A DNA stretch of 64,000 bases from Collinsella aerofaciens ATCC 25986 (GCF_010509075.1 NZ_CP048433.1:558001-622000); one strand, 5' to 3'; shown: positions 16,439-24,918, counted from the stretch's first letter. Numbers and translations are program-made. The notes: a model not told the origin generated them from the sequence alone.

Positions 16439-17408
16439 TTAGGGCGGCAGGACGTTGAACATATCATGGATGCGGCTCCTGCACACGCCGTTGGCGAGCT
16501 GTCGCGCGACCGTGCGCTCGGCGGTGCCGGAATCGGTCGCCATGAAGGTCCGGCACCACTTGAACCAAGCGAGGTAGGTGCCGAGGTGCTTCGTCGACAC
16601 GCCCTTAAACGGCTTCATGAAGGTATCGAGGAGCGAATGGACGGTGTTGATCCGGTTGATGGTCCCCTCGGAAGGGTCCTTGGAATCGTAGGCCGTGTGT
16701 GCGTCGACCTCGAGCTCCGCGAGGACGTCGACATAGGCGGACGCCTTGTCCGTCGCTACGACGGAAGCGGACGCGATGCGGTCCCTCAGCACGTCCATGG
16801 CGCGTTTCCTCGACAGGATGCCTCGTCCCGAGACCTGGAGAAACGTCTCGTTCGAGTCGTTCACGCCGGTCATGACGCAGATCTGCTCGCGCGACAGTCC
16901 GCGCCTGTGCACCTGCTTGCCACGATGTCGGGAGTGACGTGGCATCGTAAATGACCCCTTCGTGTGGTTGCCCTTGAACGACTCGGGGAAGTAGGTCTCG
17001 TCGAGCTCGCAGCCGCAGCCCCGCCCGGTCTTGAACGAGGGCGAGTAGGCCGAGAGACACTCGATGAGCCTGTGGCGCATGGTGTAGGCGGTCTTGAGGC
17101 AGACATGGCAGCGCCCCGCGCATTCGCGCAGGGGCAGCATGAGAACGAAGCACTCGGCATTGGCCATCCAGGTCTCCTTCGGGAGCCTGCTCGTCCCCAG
17201 GATGTGCCCGCTGCCCATGCCGAAGGTCCTGCCGCAATCCTGGCAGAGGTAACGCTGCTCGCCGTTCTTTGATTTGCCCTTCTTCACGACCGCGGCGGAC
17301 CCGCAGCGCGGGGAGCGCTCGGCCTCGTAGGCGGAGCCGGCGGCGTTCGGTCCTGCTGAGGCTCGCGATGTCCCTCTTGAAGGTGATTACCAGGTCCTCG
17401 GCGTTCAT
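16439..17408 (-). pseudogene. IS1595-type transposase, frameshifted near the N-terminus
   Basis: The main frame (282 residues, 17287 to 16439) has a zinc ribbon ending YLCQDCGRTF, then the ISXO2-like DDE domain with CELDETYFPESFKG, VATDKASAY and the C-terminal STKHLGTYLAWFKWC. The natural start is probably ATG 17408 (MNAEDLVITFKRDIAS), which is in another frame; a one-base shift near 17330-17345 is needed to join them. The first zinc-ribbon pair reads SPRCG where CPxCG is usual, so one metal ligand is also lost. Likely inactive. Confidence 0.75.
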
Positions 17409-17516
17409 GCTGCCCCGCGGTCTACGAGGCTAACGATATGGCGCCGTGATGACATATGTATGTCAATCTTGGTCTAACAGAGCCTTCTTTTTACCGGTAA
17501 ATTCTCACGGCTAATG

Positions 17517-17620
17517 CCATAGTACTATGGTATAATATATTTACCGAATGTAAGAGGAGAGGAACGATGTACATTACTCCCAGTGACCGGCGACGTCGAC
17601 AACCCAATGCTGTCCCGTAG
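17517..17620 (+). promoter_or_regulatory. Orphan promoter, operator and ribosome site with a truncated coding start
   Basis: A 14-bp palindrome CCATAGTACTATGG (17517-17530) abuts TATAAT (17531-17536, extended -10 with TGG). AGGAGAGG and ATG 17567 follow, but the frame (MYITPSD...) stops after 18 codons and runs antisense into the end of the next gene. Inference: the 5' end of an autoregulated antitoxin-type gene whose body was lost at a recombination junction near 17585. Confidence 0.4.
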
Positions 17621-18818
17621 CCTGCTGTTCATAATGTCCCTGGTCCTCAGAGGTGGTATACGAATCATTGATTGCAGAAGCTCCATTAGGGTGTTGTGCA
17701 TCACCGTAGGTAGAGATAACATGATTGTCCATTTCGGCTGCTGAGTTAAACGTTGCATGGCATACAGAGCACATCCAACGTTCATGGCGCGTATACACTA
17801 CATTCGGTACCCAGACCTGGCTGTAATCTGTCTCCCAGTGGCCCTGCTCGGCAACCCACTTCTTCTGGCTACCGCCGTTGGAAGAGGAATTGTTACTGCC
17901 GGAACTCTGCGAATTGCCGGAATTCTGCTTGGACTGGGAGGAATCGCCCTTGTTGTCCGACTTCGAGGAATCGGAAGACTTGTTATCCTCCTTCTTGGAG
18001 TCATCGGACTTCTGGTCCTTGTCGTCGGATTCTTTCTTCTCCTCGGTCTTGGTTCCAGTCGAGATAGAGGTCCCATCCGGTTTCTTCACGGTACCGGCAT
18101 TCTGGTCATAGCCCTGGTCATGCACGCCATCGGTGGACCAGATGTCATCGGCGATCACATGTCCGCCGGATCCGTTGATGATGTCGACCGTTGATCCTCC
18201 GGTCGGTGCCTTTGTGACATCGTATGCGACGGCGACCTTGATGTTGCCGTCCTTGTCAGTGGCAACCCACGTCACATCGACGGCACTGACGCCCTTGATT
18301 TTCTTTCCGTTGAGTACGGCAGCGAGGGCGGCGGATCGGCGTGCGGTCGAATCGACCATCTTGGCTGCATCGTCCTCGGAAACCTGGGTCACGAGTACGC
18401 GGCCGCTTTTGGCATCGACCCGTACCTGGTCAGAAGCGATCGACAGATCGGCATCGTCCAGCTTGAGCGTCGAGCATAGCTTGGCGATATCGGAAGTCGA
18501 CAGATTGTCCGTCTTTTCCTCAGAGTTGTCCTTGACCGGTGTGACGGTTTGCTCCTGCTCGGCCGGCTGAGTGTTCGCTGTCTTATGGGAACTCAACGCG
18601 AATGCGGCGATACCGAGACCGGCGATGAGCACGACGCCTGCGGCGATCGCGATGATCTTCTTGTGCTTGTCTCGGTCATCGGTCGGTGTATCTCCATACA
18701 CCGGAAGTTCCTCGGTGAGGCCGGCATCGTTCTCACCCTCGGTAGGGATGGGGTTTGTCGGTTTCATATCGCCGCTGTCGTAAACGGGCGGCTCGTTGTT
18801 CATGTTCATATCATCCAT
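17574..18818 (-). CDS. Single-span surface protein with Ser/Asp/Lys-rich stalk and C2H2-like C-terminus
   Basis: Not assigned to a known family. 414 residues from ATG 18818 (AAGGAGG 8 nt upstream). Residues 1-50 are acidic and cytoplasmic, one membrane span (IIAIAAGVVLIAGLGIAAFAL) follows, then a folded segment (~90-220), a low-complexity Ser/Asn/Lys/Asp stalk (~245-330), and a C-terminal part with CSVCHATFNSAAEMDNHV, spaced like a zinc finger, flanked by repeated GHWE/GHYE motifs. Base composition is lower in GC than in the core genome. It lies 13 nt downstream of a Phd-like antitoxin gene. Topology suggests an extracellular sensor or adhesin-like protein; function is unknown. Confidence 0.75.
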   Translation of the reverse strand: MDDMNMNNEPPVYDSGDMKPTNPIPTEGENDAGLTEELPVYGDTPTDDRDKHKKIIAIAAGVVLIAGLGIAAFALSSHKTANTQPAEQEQTVTPVKDNSEEKTDNLSTSDIAKLCSTLKLDDADLSIASDQVRVDAKSGRVLVTQVSEDDAAKMVDSTARRSAALAAVLNGKKIKGVSAVDVTWVATDKDGNIKVAVAYDVTKAPTGGSTVDIINGSGGHVIADDIWSTDGVHDQGYDQNAGTVKKPDGTSISTGTKTEEKKESDDKDQKSDDSKKEDNKSSDSSKSDNKGDSSQSKQNSGNSQSSGSNNSSSNGGSQKKWVAEQGHWETDYSQVWVPNVVYTRHERWMCSVCHATFNSAAEMDNHVISTYGDAQHPNGASAINDSYTTSEDQGHYEQQATGQHWVVDVAGHWE

Positions 18819-18831
18819 TTGCATTTCCTCC

Positions 18832-19014
18832 TTATGCTGTCTTTGGTGCTTCATCCTGGATGGATGAATTCGGGAGCGGTACGATCTGGACGATCGGCTT
18901 GCTTCCCTTCAGGACGACGACCGGCTTTCCAGTCGTCGCCACGTCTTTTGCGATGCGGGAGAAATCCCGCTTGACTTGTGAGATTCCAAGCATCGGTGGA
19001 ATATCGCTGTCCAT
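18832..19014 (-). CDS. Phd/YefM-family antitoxin-like protein
   Basis: 60 residues. LGISQVKRDFSRIAKDVATTGKPVVV matches the Phd/YefM DNA-binding fold (xxxxAKxxFsxll..v...g.pv.it), followed by KGSKPIVQIVPL. No RelE or Doc toxin follows; instead the surface-protein gene starts 13 nt later, so it may act as a stand-alone repressor of that gene. ATG 19014 is accepted; the ribosome site is not strong. Confidence 0.75.
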   Translation of the reverse strand: MDSDIPPMLGISQVKRDFSRIAKDVATTGKPVVVLKGSKPIVQIVPLPNSSIQDEAPKTA

Positions 19015-19098
19015 TGTATCGCCTTCTAAAACTGAACCTGTACCTATATCTACAGTTCTTATACCACAATAGCGCTGTTTTTAACGCTATTTTTGGAG

Positions 19099-19339
19099 TT
19101 ATCTAATATACTTTTCAGTTAAATCATATGTTCTGTCTGCTTGCATGGACAAATCTAGCTGAGACGGTGAAATGCCGTAGTGCTTGCAAAGGCGGCGATC
19201 AAATTCAGCAAGGTCGATTTCATCGTTGCAATACCTGCTTGCTTCTTCAAGAAAGAAATCAGAAACTCTTTTACCTTCCAAGGTGTTCGTATATATAGCT
19301 TCTGCAACAAACTTTGGGCGATCGTTTTTTTTTGATCAT
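19099..19339 (-). pseudogene. VbhA-like antitoxin gene, frameshifted at an A9 tract
   Basis: The frame 19281-19099 encodes LEGKRVSDFFLEEASRYCN followed by DEIDLAEFDRRLCKHYG, the shape of VbhA-type Fic antitoxins (short helix with LEG, then rYxxGEI..eE). AAAGGAG and ATG 19339 lie upstream but are in another frame because of nine A residues (T9 at 19325-19333). With eight A residues the product would begin MIKKNDRPKFVAEAIYTNT and join smoothly. No Fic toxin is nearby. Mutation, slippage or sequencing error cannot be separated here. Confidence 0.6.
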
Positions 19340-19410
19340 TCTTTTGCTCCTTTCTAAAAGTATAATATCATTATACCATATCTGTATTATGGTACAAGTG
19401 TACTACGCCC

Positions 19411-20115
19411 TTACTGGGCGAAAATAAGAAGCGTTCTCGCTCGACCGCCCGTATTCATCGAAGAGCAGGTGACGAGTGTGATTGCGCGGGTTGCGTTTGC
19501 AATCGTGGCGTCGCAGTCATCGCTGACGGCGGTCGCATCTTTTTTCATATCCGAAAGCCACGACCGTACTTCCTCTGCGGAAGAGAAATCGAACGTCTGG
19601 ATTGGCTGGTATTTCTTGTCGACTGACATCGCCATGACAGGTTTGAGAACCTGCCGTCCTTTATCGGGGGTGAACCAATACATCTCGCCGATCTTGTCGA
19701 ATTCCGCTTGCCTGTAGGTCGCGAAAATAGGGGAGAAGATCTGACCGGTAAACCCCATGTGGTGTCCGTATACGAGTGCGTGCGCACCTTCTGCTGTGCT
19801 TCTTGCATCCAGGTATGGGCAACCCGCGAACGACGGGTTGCGGTCGAAATCGTGGCTCAGATAGAAGTCCGCGGGGTCTCCCTTGCGCGTGTTTACGACG
19901 GGAAGGTCGATGGCTGTTCCCTCGACCCTGAGCCATGCCGCGATATCCTGATTACGGCTGCGGAGCATAGCCCAGTCGATTCCGTCTGCGATCTGGGTCT
20001 CGGCATCCTTGGCGAGGTTATCGTATTCCCATCCCTCTTTAACCGTCTCTCCTCCCAGCAGGAGGGCTGCGGCCGCGGATAGGGTAGTGTCGAGAAAGTT
20101 GGTGTAGAGCCCCAT
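19411..20115 (-). CDS. Class B sortase, N-terminally truncated by an IS
   Basis: Transpeptidase that anchors surface proteins to peptidoglycan. 234 residues if it starts at ATG 20115, inside the IS256 end. The sortase fold is complete: WLRVEGTAIDLPVV, DFYLSHDFDRNPS, catalytic His in VYGHHMGF, Cys in TLVTCSS and Arg in GRARTLLIFAQ. The natural N-terminus with its membrane anchor is missing; sequence upstream of about residue 11 (LSAAAALLLGGE) is IS DNA. It may be expressed from the IS but would be poorly anchored. The truncated LPXTG protein on the other side of the IS could have been a substrate, although class B sortases usually use other motifs. Confidence 0.8.
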   Translation of the reverse strand: MGLYTNFLDTTLSAAAALLLGGETVKEGWEYDNLAKDAETQIADGIDWAMLRSRNQDIAAWLRVEGTAIDLPVVNTRKGDPADFYLSHDFDRNPSFAGCPYLDARSTAEGAHALVYGHHMGFTGQIFSPIFATYRQAEFDKIGEMYWFTPDKGRQVLKPVMAMSVDKKYQPIQTFDFSSAEEVRSWLSDMKKDATAVSDDCDATIANATRAITLVTCSSMNTGGRARTLLIFAQ

Positions 20116-21566
20116 CCGAAGCGAGTCGGCCCGGCGTCCTGGAATCTGGAATACGGTTGATATCCTATGCCGCCTCGACCCTGTCCGCAAGCTCGAGGCC
20201 GGACTCGAGCATCTTCCTGGCCTCCGCCTCAAGCCGCGCCCAATCGACGGGACCGTCGATTCCCCGAGTGCGACCGTCATCGTAGAGCTCGTTCATCCTC
20301 ACCTCCGAGAAGTACCTGGACTCCTGCCATATCTCGTCCTGCTCGCACATGACCGCGCCCGCGAGCCGCACCAGCGAGCCCGTGGAGGGGAACACCTGCA
20401 CGACGCGCGACCTGCGCTTTATCTCCCGGTTGGTCCTCTCCTGCACGTTGTTGGTGCGCAGGCGCTTCCAGTGGGTCGGCGGGAAGTCGAGGTAGGCCAG
20501 CGCGTCAGGCTCGGCCTCCTCCAGCACCGCCGCCGCCCTGGGGCAGCACCCCTCCAGCATGTCGCACGCCGCGTGGTACATGGCCGTCACGGTGGCGGCG
20601 TCGCGCCCGCGGAACACCTGCGACACGATCCTGCCCACGCGGCGCCTGAGCTGCCAGGAGCCGGCCTCGCGCATGCAGTCGCGCATGAGGTGGACCGCGC
20701 AGCGCTGCCACGCGGCGCCCTGGAAGACCTCGCCGAGCGCCCGGACGAGCCCCGGGTGGGCGTCCGAGACGACGAGCCGCACGCCCGCCGCCCCGCGCGA
20801 GCGGATAGCCCGCAGGAAGGCGAGCCACGAGTCGTAGGACTCGGTGTCGACCACGTCGACGCCCAGGACGCGCCTCCAGCCGCCCGCATCGCAGCCGATG
20901 GCGGTGACCACGGCGGTGGAGGCGACGCGCCCCTCGCGGCGGCACTTGACGTAGGTCGCGTCGAGCCAGACGTAGGGCACCGGCGAGCCGCCGAGCGGCC
21001 TTGCGCACAGGTCCTCGATGTCTGCGTCCAGGCTCGAGGCGATGGCGCTCACCTGGTCCTTCGAGAGTCTGGAGACGCCCATCTTCTCGGCCACCCTCTG
21101 CACCTTGCGGGTGCTGGTGCCCGTGGCGTACATCTCGGCCACGGCGGCCACGAGGGCGCGGTCGACGCGCTGGTAGCGCTCGAGCACGTCCTCGGGGAAG
21201 AAGCTGCCGGAGCGCAGCTTGGGGATGCGCAGCGTCAGCGTGCCGACGCAGGTGGCGAGCGACCTCTCGCGGTAGCCGTTTCGGCTGTTCCCCCCGCCAC
21301 CGCAGAGCTGGTCGGCCTCGGCGTCCATCACGGCGTTCACGACCTGCTCGGCGAGACGCCTGAGCAGCTCCTGCATGTCGATGGCGCCGTCGTCGAAACG
21401 GGGCATGGCGAGCATGTCCGGCGTCGGGTCTGATAAGATTTCCATAGCGGTCTTCGTCCTTTCCTAGAACCTGTTGTTGTGGTGATTTCAGATTCTAGGA
21501 CGAGGGCCGCTCTTCGTTAAGCGGCCGCTGGGGCGTCACCCTTACACCAACATTTTCGACGCGATC
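20083..21566. mobile_element. IS256-type (mutator) insertion sequence
   Basis: Left end GGTAGTGTCGAGAAAGTTGG (20083) and, inverted, the right end GGATCGCGTCGAAAATGTTG (to 21566) share GTCGA...GTTGGTGTA and a second inverted block CAGATTC.AGGACG near each end. It encodes one transposase. No target duplication is seen. Ends are approximate to a few bases. Confidence 0.75.
20165..21445 (-). CDS. IS256-family (mutator-type) transposase
   Basis: 426 residues, a full-length mutator-type DDE transposase: GNSRNGYRERSL, LRIPKLRSGSFFP, catalytic Asp in VWLDATYVKCR, Asp in VVSDAHPGL, QRCAVHLMRD and the Glu region TNNVQERTNREIKRRSR. No frameshift or stop is seen, so the element may be active. Its GC-rich codon use matches the host. 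Confidence 0.95.
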   Translation of the reverse strand: MEILSDPTPDMLAMPRFDDGAIDMQELLRRLAEQVVNAVMDAEADQLCGGGGNSRNGYRERSLATCVGTLTLRIPKLRSGSFFPEDVLERYQRVDRALVAAVAEMYATGTSTRKVQRVAEKMGVSRLSKDQVSAIASSLDADIEDLCARPLGGSPVPYVWLDATYVKCRREGRVASTAVVTAIGCDAGGWRRVLGVDVVDTESYDSWLAFLRAIRSRGAAGVRLVVSDAHPGLVRALGEVFQGAAWQRCAVHLMRDCMREAGSWQLRRRVGRIVSQVFRGRDAATVTAMYHAACDMLEGCCPRAAAVLEEAEPDALAYLDFPPTHWKRLRTNNVQERTNREIKRRSRVVQVFPSTGSLVRLAGAVMCEQDEIWQESRYFSEVRMNELYDDGRTRGIDGPVDWARLEAEARKMLESGLELADRVEAA

Positions 21567-22453
21567 CCGACGGCGACCTGGTGCTGACGCTTGCCGGGCA
21601 AAATTCCGTGACGGAGTCACATGCGCCCGATGCGGACATCACGCTGTGCGGCATGGAGGTGTGGGGCAACCTGACGCTTCGCGGTTCCGGGACCCTGACG
21701 GCGACGGGCTCGCAGTGCGGGATCCACGTCTCGCAGGCGCTCGTGGTGGACGGCTGCACCGTCGATGCACGGGCGAACGGGGCCGATATTACGAACGAGG
21801 CGGTTGCCGGCGTGATCACAGGCGACATGGCCGTGCGCGGCGGCGGACACGTCGTTGCCGCTGGCGCCGGGTCCGGAGCGGGCGTGCGCGCCTACGGTGT
21901 GTATCTGCAGGATGCGGGCCTTGGTGCTGGCGCGGCTGGATGCCAGCTTTCTGTCGATGCCTCGTGGCTTAATGCGACCGGCGCCGATGGCGGCGTTGCG
22001 TGCTTGGGCGGGTCGCTTGTGTCTGCGCGCTTTGTGGCGCCTGCTGGCGGGACCTTTGGTGCTAGTGGCGTGGTGGATGCCTCCGGTGCGGTGGTACCGC
22101 ATGTGGTGGTTGAGCCCGATGTCGCCACGCCTCCGGCGGGGGAGACCGATGGAGACGACGTGCCTGGATGCGGGGAGGGTAAACCAGATGGTAGTGCCGG
22201 CCCTGCTGCAGGGCAGCCCGGTGCGGGGCCGACGACGGATCCAACGGTGAAACCTGCGGCCACGTCGCCCAAAACAAACATAACGATCAAGACGACGGTG
22301 ACCAAGATCACAGTGCCTGCGTCCTCTAAGCCTAAAGCCACCAGCACGACCGCAACGACACTCCCCAAGACCGCCGACAGCGACTGGATTGCCGCTTCCG
22401 TAACGCTTTTCCTTCTGGGAACAACGCTCCTGGCTGCCGCATTTCGCTGCTAA
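21567..22453 (+). pseudogene. LPXTG cell-wall surface protein, 5' end lost at the IS
   Basis: The frame runs open from inside the IS end through DPDGDLVLTLAGQN to the stop at 22453. About 190 residues of beta-helix-like repeats (LTLRGSGTLTATGS, MAVRGGGHVVAAG) are followed by a Pro/Thr/Lys-rich wall-spanning segment and the sorting signal LPKTA, a hydrophobic span and a short tail (FRC). The N-terminal signal peptide and first domains are missing. GTG 21581 is the first possible start, but without a signal peptide the product would not be secreted. Known biology: LPXTG proteins are linked to peptidoglycan by class A-type sortases. Confidence 0.75.
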
Positions 22454-22719
22454 GGCCCCGTTTAAGTGAGACCAGAGAGGGATGAATGCAGCTATTGCAG
22501 AAGTCTTTAGCCTACTACTAAATCAATTTCTTAGAGATTGGTGCCGTATCAGCCATCGCTGCGACGGCACTATTTTGTTCAGCTCGACTGCCTCTCGATC
22601 CATTACCGATGTTGAGCCTTACACCCCATCTGCCAGAGCGATAAGATAATTGCAATCCAAATGCTACCGTTTATAAAGCTTCATTTGGACCCAATTGCCT
22701 ATATCACTGGAGTCATAAC

Positions 22720-23310
22720 ATGAGGAACTACTATCAAATCAAAACCGTCGCATCGGCCCCTCCAAGGAGGCTCATCCCGATCGGAAAAGTCATCAGCGTT
22801 ACTGGGCTTGTATTGGCAATTGTCAGTTTCTTTTCCGCTCTGCCATCGAGTGCCAACATATATGGCTCGCTTTCTTTTACTTTCTTACTCCTTGGCTTAT
22901 TCTTTTTTGTGGACGGGCTCTTTCTTGTTATTACTGCATCAAGGCAACAAGAGAAACTACTAGGGCTACGCCAATCGCTCCTAGAAGATGATCCTCAAAT
23001 CGCCGCGAGCGCCGAAGAGTTTATGTCTCAGCGAAAGGCCCTGACACAGCAAGGCGAAATTACTGGCATCTTCATTGTCCATAATGCAACCAAAGATCTG
23101 TACTACGTAGGCCAAAGCGCAAAGGCAATTGATCGAGCGGCCATACAGTTTCTCGGTAGGGGCAATTGCGATGTGTATGCCGATTACAAGTACGGTGACT
23201 CATTCAACGTGCGAATAATCCAGCTGTCGGAAAGCGGCTACGAAAGTCTCAATGAGCTAAAACGCGCAGCGATACAAGCGCTCGAGGCTGCTGGCGAGGA
23301 GCTTTATTAA
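22720..23310 (+). CDS. Membrane protein with GIY-YIG-like C-terminal domain
   Basis: 196 residues. Two membrane spans (VISVTGLVLAIVSFFSAL and FTFLLLGLFFFVDGLFLVI) lie in the first 75 residues. The C-terminal ~85 residues start GIFIVHNATKDLYYVGQS, the GIY-YIG spacing, and continue with FLGRGNCDVYADYKYGD and a helix with LNELKRAAI. Whether the catalytic Arg and Glu are in place is uncertain. GGAG lies 8 nt before the ATG. It heads a three-gene cassette with two proteins of unknown role. Confidence 0.6.
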   Translation: MRNYYQIKTVASAPPRRLIPIGKVISVTGLVLAIVSFFSALPSSANIYGSLSFTFLLLGLFFFVDGLFLVITASRQQEKLLGLRQSLLEDDPQIAASAEEFMSQRKALTQQGEITGIFIVHNATKDLYYVGQSAKAIDRAAIQFLGRGNCDVYADYKYGDSFNVRIIQLSESGYESLNELKRAAIQALEAAGEELY

Positions 23311-23333
23311 GGGCGACTGTTAGGATTAATGCA

Positions 23334-23858
23334 ATGGCAAGCTCAAATAACACAGGCAACAACGAGGAATTAACGCCGTCCGTCGAAGAAACGCTTCTTA
23401 ACGAATCCGGCTCGATTGCCAGGGTCAAATCGTTCTCATGGATTTGGTTTATCAATAAGGAGCGAATCCACGACATAAATCCTGTCCAATGCGGCAAATG
23501 GATGTTCTTCTTCTCTCCATTCAAAACCGCCCTCATGGACGACATTGTCGGAACCGCAGTTCTTGATGGCGTCGTCGTAGAGGCCAAATACTCGAATCCC
23601 GAAACGCTCATCGCGGCGGGCTCGAAACAAGGTGTCTGCTGCTTTTACCTAAACGGAAACGATAGAGAAAGCCATAAGAGGGTACTGAGCTACATGCTGG
23701 AAAACGGGCTAATCAGGAAGACAAAGACTGGAAAGCTGTATAACATTTCGTTCAAGTTCGACACTGAGACCTACGCAGGAAAGTACAAGGGGAGCGGCTT
23801 CTCCGGAAAGATACAGCTCGCGGACTTCGTTGACCTGGAGACGGGAGAGTTTATTTAA
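23334..23858 (+). CDS. Hypothetical protein of accessory-region type
   Basis: 174 residues; I do not recognise the family. It is soluble, with no signal or membrane span. Central NPVQCGKWMFFFSPF, CCFYLNGNDRESHKRVLSYM and NGLIRKTKTGKLYNISFKFD, and a terminal KIQLADFVDLETGEFI. The pattern resembles hypothetical proteins seen in Firmicutes accessory DNA, but no function is known to me. 24 nt after the GIY-YIG-like gene, so probably the same transcript. Confidence 0.55.
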   Translation: MASSNNTGNNEELTPSVEETLLNESGSIARVKSFSWIWFINKERIHDINPVQCGKWMFFFSPFKTALMDDIVGTAVLDGVVVEAKYSNPETLIAAGSKQGVCCFYLNGNDRESHKRVLSYMLENGLIRKTKTGKLYNISFKFDTETYAGKYKGSGFSGKIQLADFVDLETGEFI

Positions 23859-23969
23859 GGGTGCGTGCCGAGTAGAGAAGTTGAACTTACTTCACCTGTG
23901 TCCCCTTTGGGGACAGCCGCCAGTGCAATACCTCAGTGCTATACTCGTTGTCCTAAGGAAGTGGTTCAT

Positions 23970-24752
23970 ATGTACTTGAGCGATACTAAGATTCAAGAGC
24001 TTATCGACAACAAGGTGCTGCTCAATGCCGATGCTTCGAACATCGGCCAGGTTACGTATGACTTGCGCACCGACGGATTCTACATTAATGAAAGCAAGCA
24101 GTTCGAGGTCGAGCTTGGCCCCGGAGACTCGACTTTTGTCTCTTGCGTTGAATGTGTCGCGCTACCCAACAATCTGACCGCTAGCGTACTTCTGCGCAAT
24201 TCGCGCATTCGCCAAGGGCTTTCTTTGGATGCACCGCTCTATTTCCCTGGCCATGGAACTAGGCTGTTCTATCGTGTTACAAACGTAAGCGGCAGCACCA
24301 TTACCCTCGATAAGTCTAAGGGCATCGCGCAGGTCGCATTCCAGCACGTCGAAGGCACGGTTGCCCATCCTTACCATGGAGCCTTTTCCGATGAGCTTAA
24401 CTTTAATGGGCTCGCCGACTATTCCGACGTCTATGCCGGAGAGCTCAAAAAGGTTGAAGACAAAAAGGAAGAAGTTGCCAATATCGAATCTCGTATTTAC
24501 GGTAATGTGCTGGCACTCTTTGCCGTCTTCGCCGCGATCTTTACGCTCGTGAACGTTAATGCCGGAGGGATCTCTTCCGATATTTCGACCGTCCGTTTCG
24601 TTGCGCTTGACCTGCTAATTATCGGCGGATTTCTGGTCCTTGCGTCTGCAATCGAGGCTTTTCTTATTAAGGACAAAAAGAAGAAGGCACGACTTCCGCT
24701 CGGGATAGGTGTCACGTGCATTGTCTTTGCTGTTGTCCTTGCATTCCTCTAA
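23970..24752 (+). CDS. dCTP deaminase/dUTPase-like domain fused to membrane spans
   Basis: 260 residues from ATG 23970 (AAGGA about 10 nt upstream). Residues ~1-145 look like the trimeric dCTP deaminase/dUTPase beta-barrel: LSDTKIQELIDNK, VTYDLRTDGFYI, LLRNSRIRQGLSLDAPLYFPG, GTRLFYRVTN, KGIAQVAFQHV. The catalytic Glu expected in the strand after GT (as in GTLTLE) is not seen (GTRLFYRV), so catalysis is doubtful. A coiled linker (~165-185) and about three spans (LALFAVFAAIFTLVNV, FVALDLLIIGGFLVLAS, IGVTCIVFAVVLAFL) follow. It could be a nucleotide sensor tethered to the membrane. It closes the three-gene cassette. Confidence 0.65.
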   Translation: MYLSDTKIQELIDNKVLLNADASNIGQVTYDLRTDGFYINESKQFEVELGPGDSTFVSCVECVALPNNLTASVLLRNSRIRQGLSLDAPLYFPGHGTRLFYRVTNVSGSTITLDKSKGIAQVAFQHVEGTVAHPYHGAFSDELNFNGLADYSDVYAGELKKVEDKKEEVANIESRIYGNVLALFAVFAAIFTLVNVNAGGISSDISTVRFVALDLLIIGGFLVLASAIEAFLIKDKKKKARLPLGIGVTCIVFAVVLAFL

Positions 24753-24793
24753 GTACTTAGAGGATTAGGGGAAAGCAATATAGGTTCTGAGAC

Positions 24794-24830
24794 GGGGTGC
24801 CCCGGCGTTTGCCGTGGCACCCCTATTTGT
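24794..24830 (+). terminator. Terminator after the three-gene cassette
   Basis: GGGGTGCC (24794-24801) pairs with GGCACCCC (24816-24823), with an inner GGC/GCC extension, followed by TATTTGTT. Moderately U-rich. Confidence 0.6.
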
Positions 24831-24918
24831 TGATCGGACTTCCATTTTTCAAATTACATGGCCGCCATAGCAGCCCCAAGACATCTGCTATTTAAAAAAG
24901 CATGTCTCGAAAGCGTAA

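Larger units (their letters stand above)
16008..17484. mobile_element. IS1595-like element with passenger antitoxin gene
   Basis: The ends are near-perfect inverted repeats: GGCTCTGTTAGACCATGATT at 16008 and, inverted, GGCTCTGTTAGACCAAGATT ending at 17484. Between them are a minus-strand ISXO2-type transposase, a DinJ-type antitoxin gene and a strong hairpin. No direct target duplication is seen (AATAGAAA left, TTCTTTTT right), so the flanks may have recombined. It interrupts or bounds the exopolysaccharide locus. Confidence 0.85.

Noticed and set aside
20075-21575. Target-site duplication for the IS256-type element
   Set aside because: Flanking octamers do not match (GCGGATAG left, CGACGGCG right), so no duplication is claimed; the same was found for the IS1595-like element.
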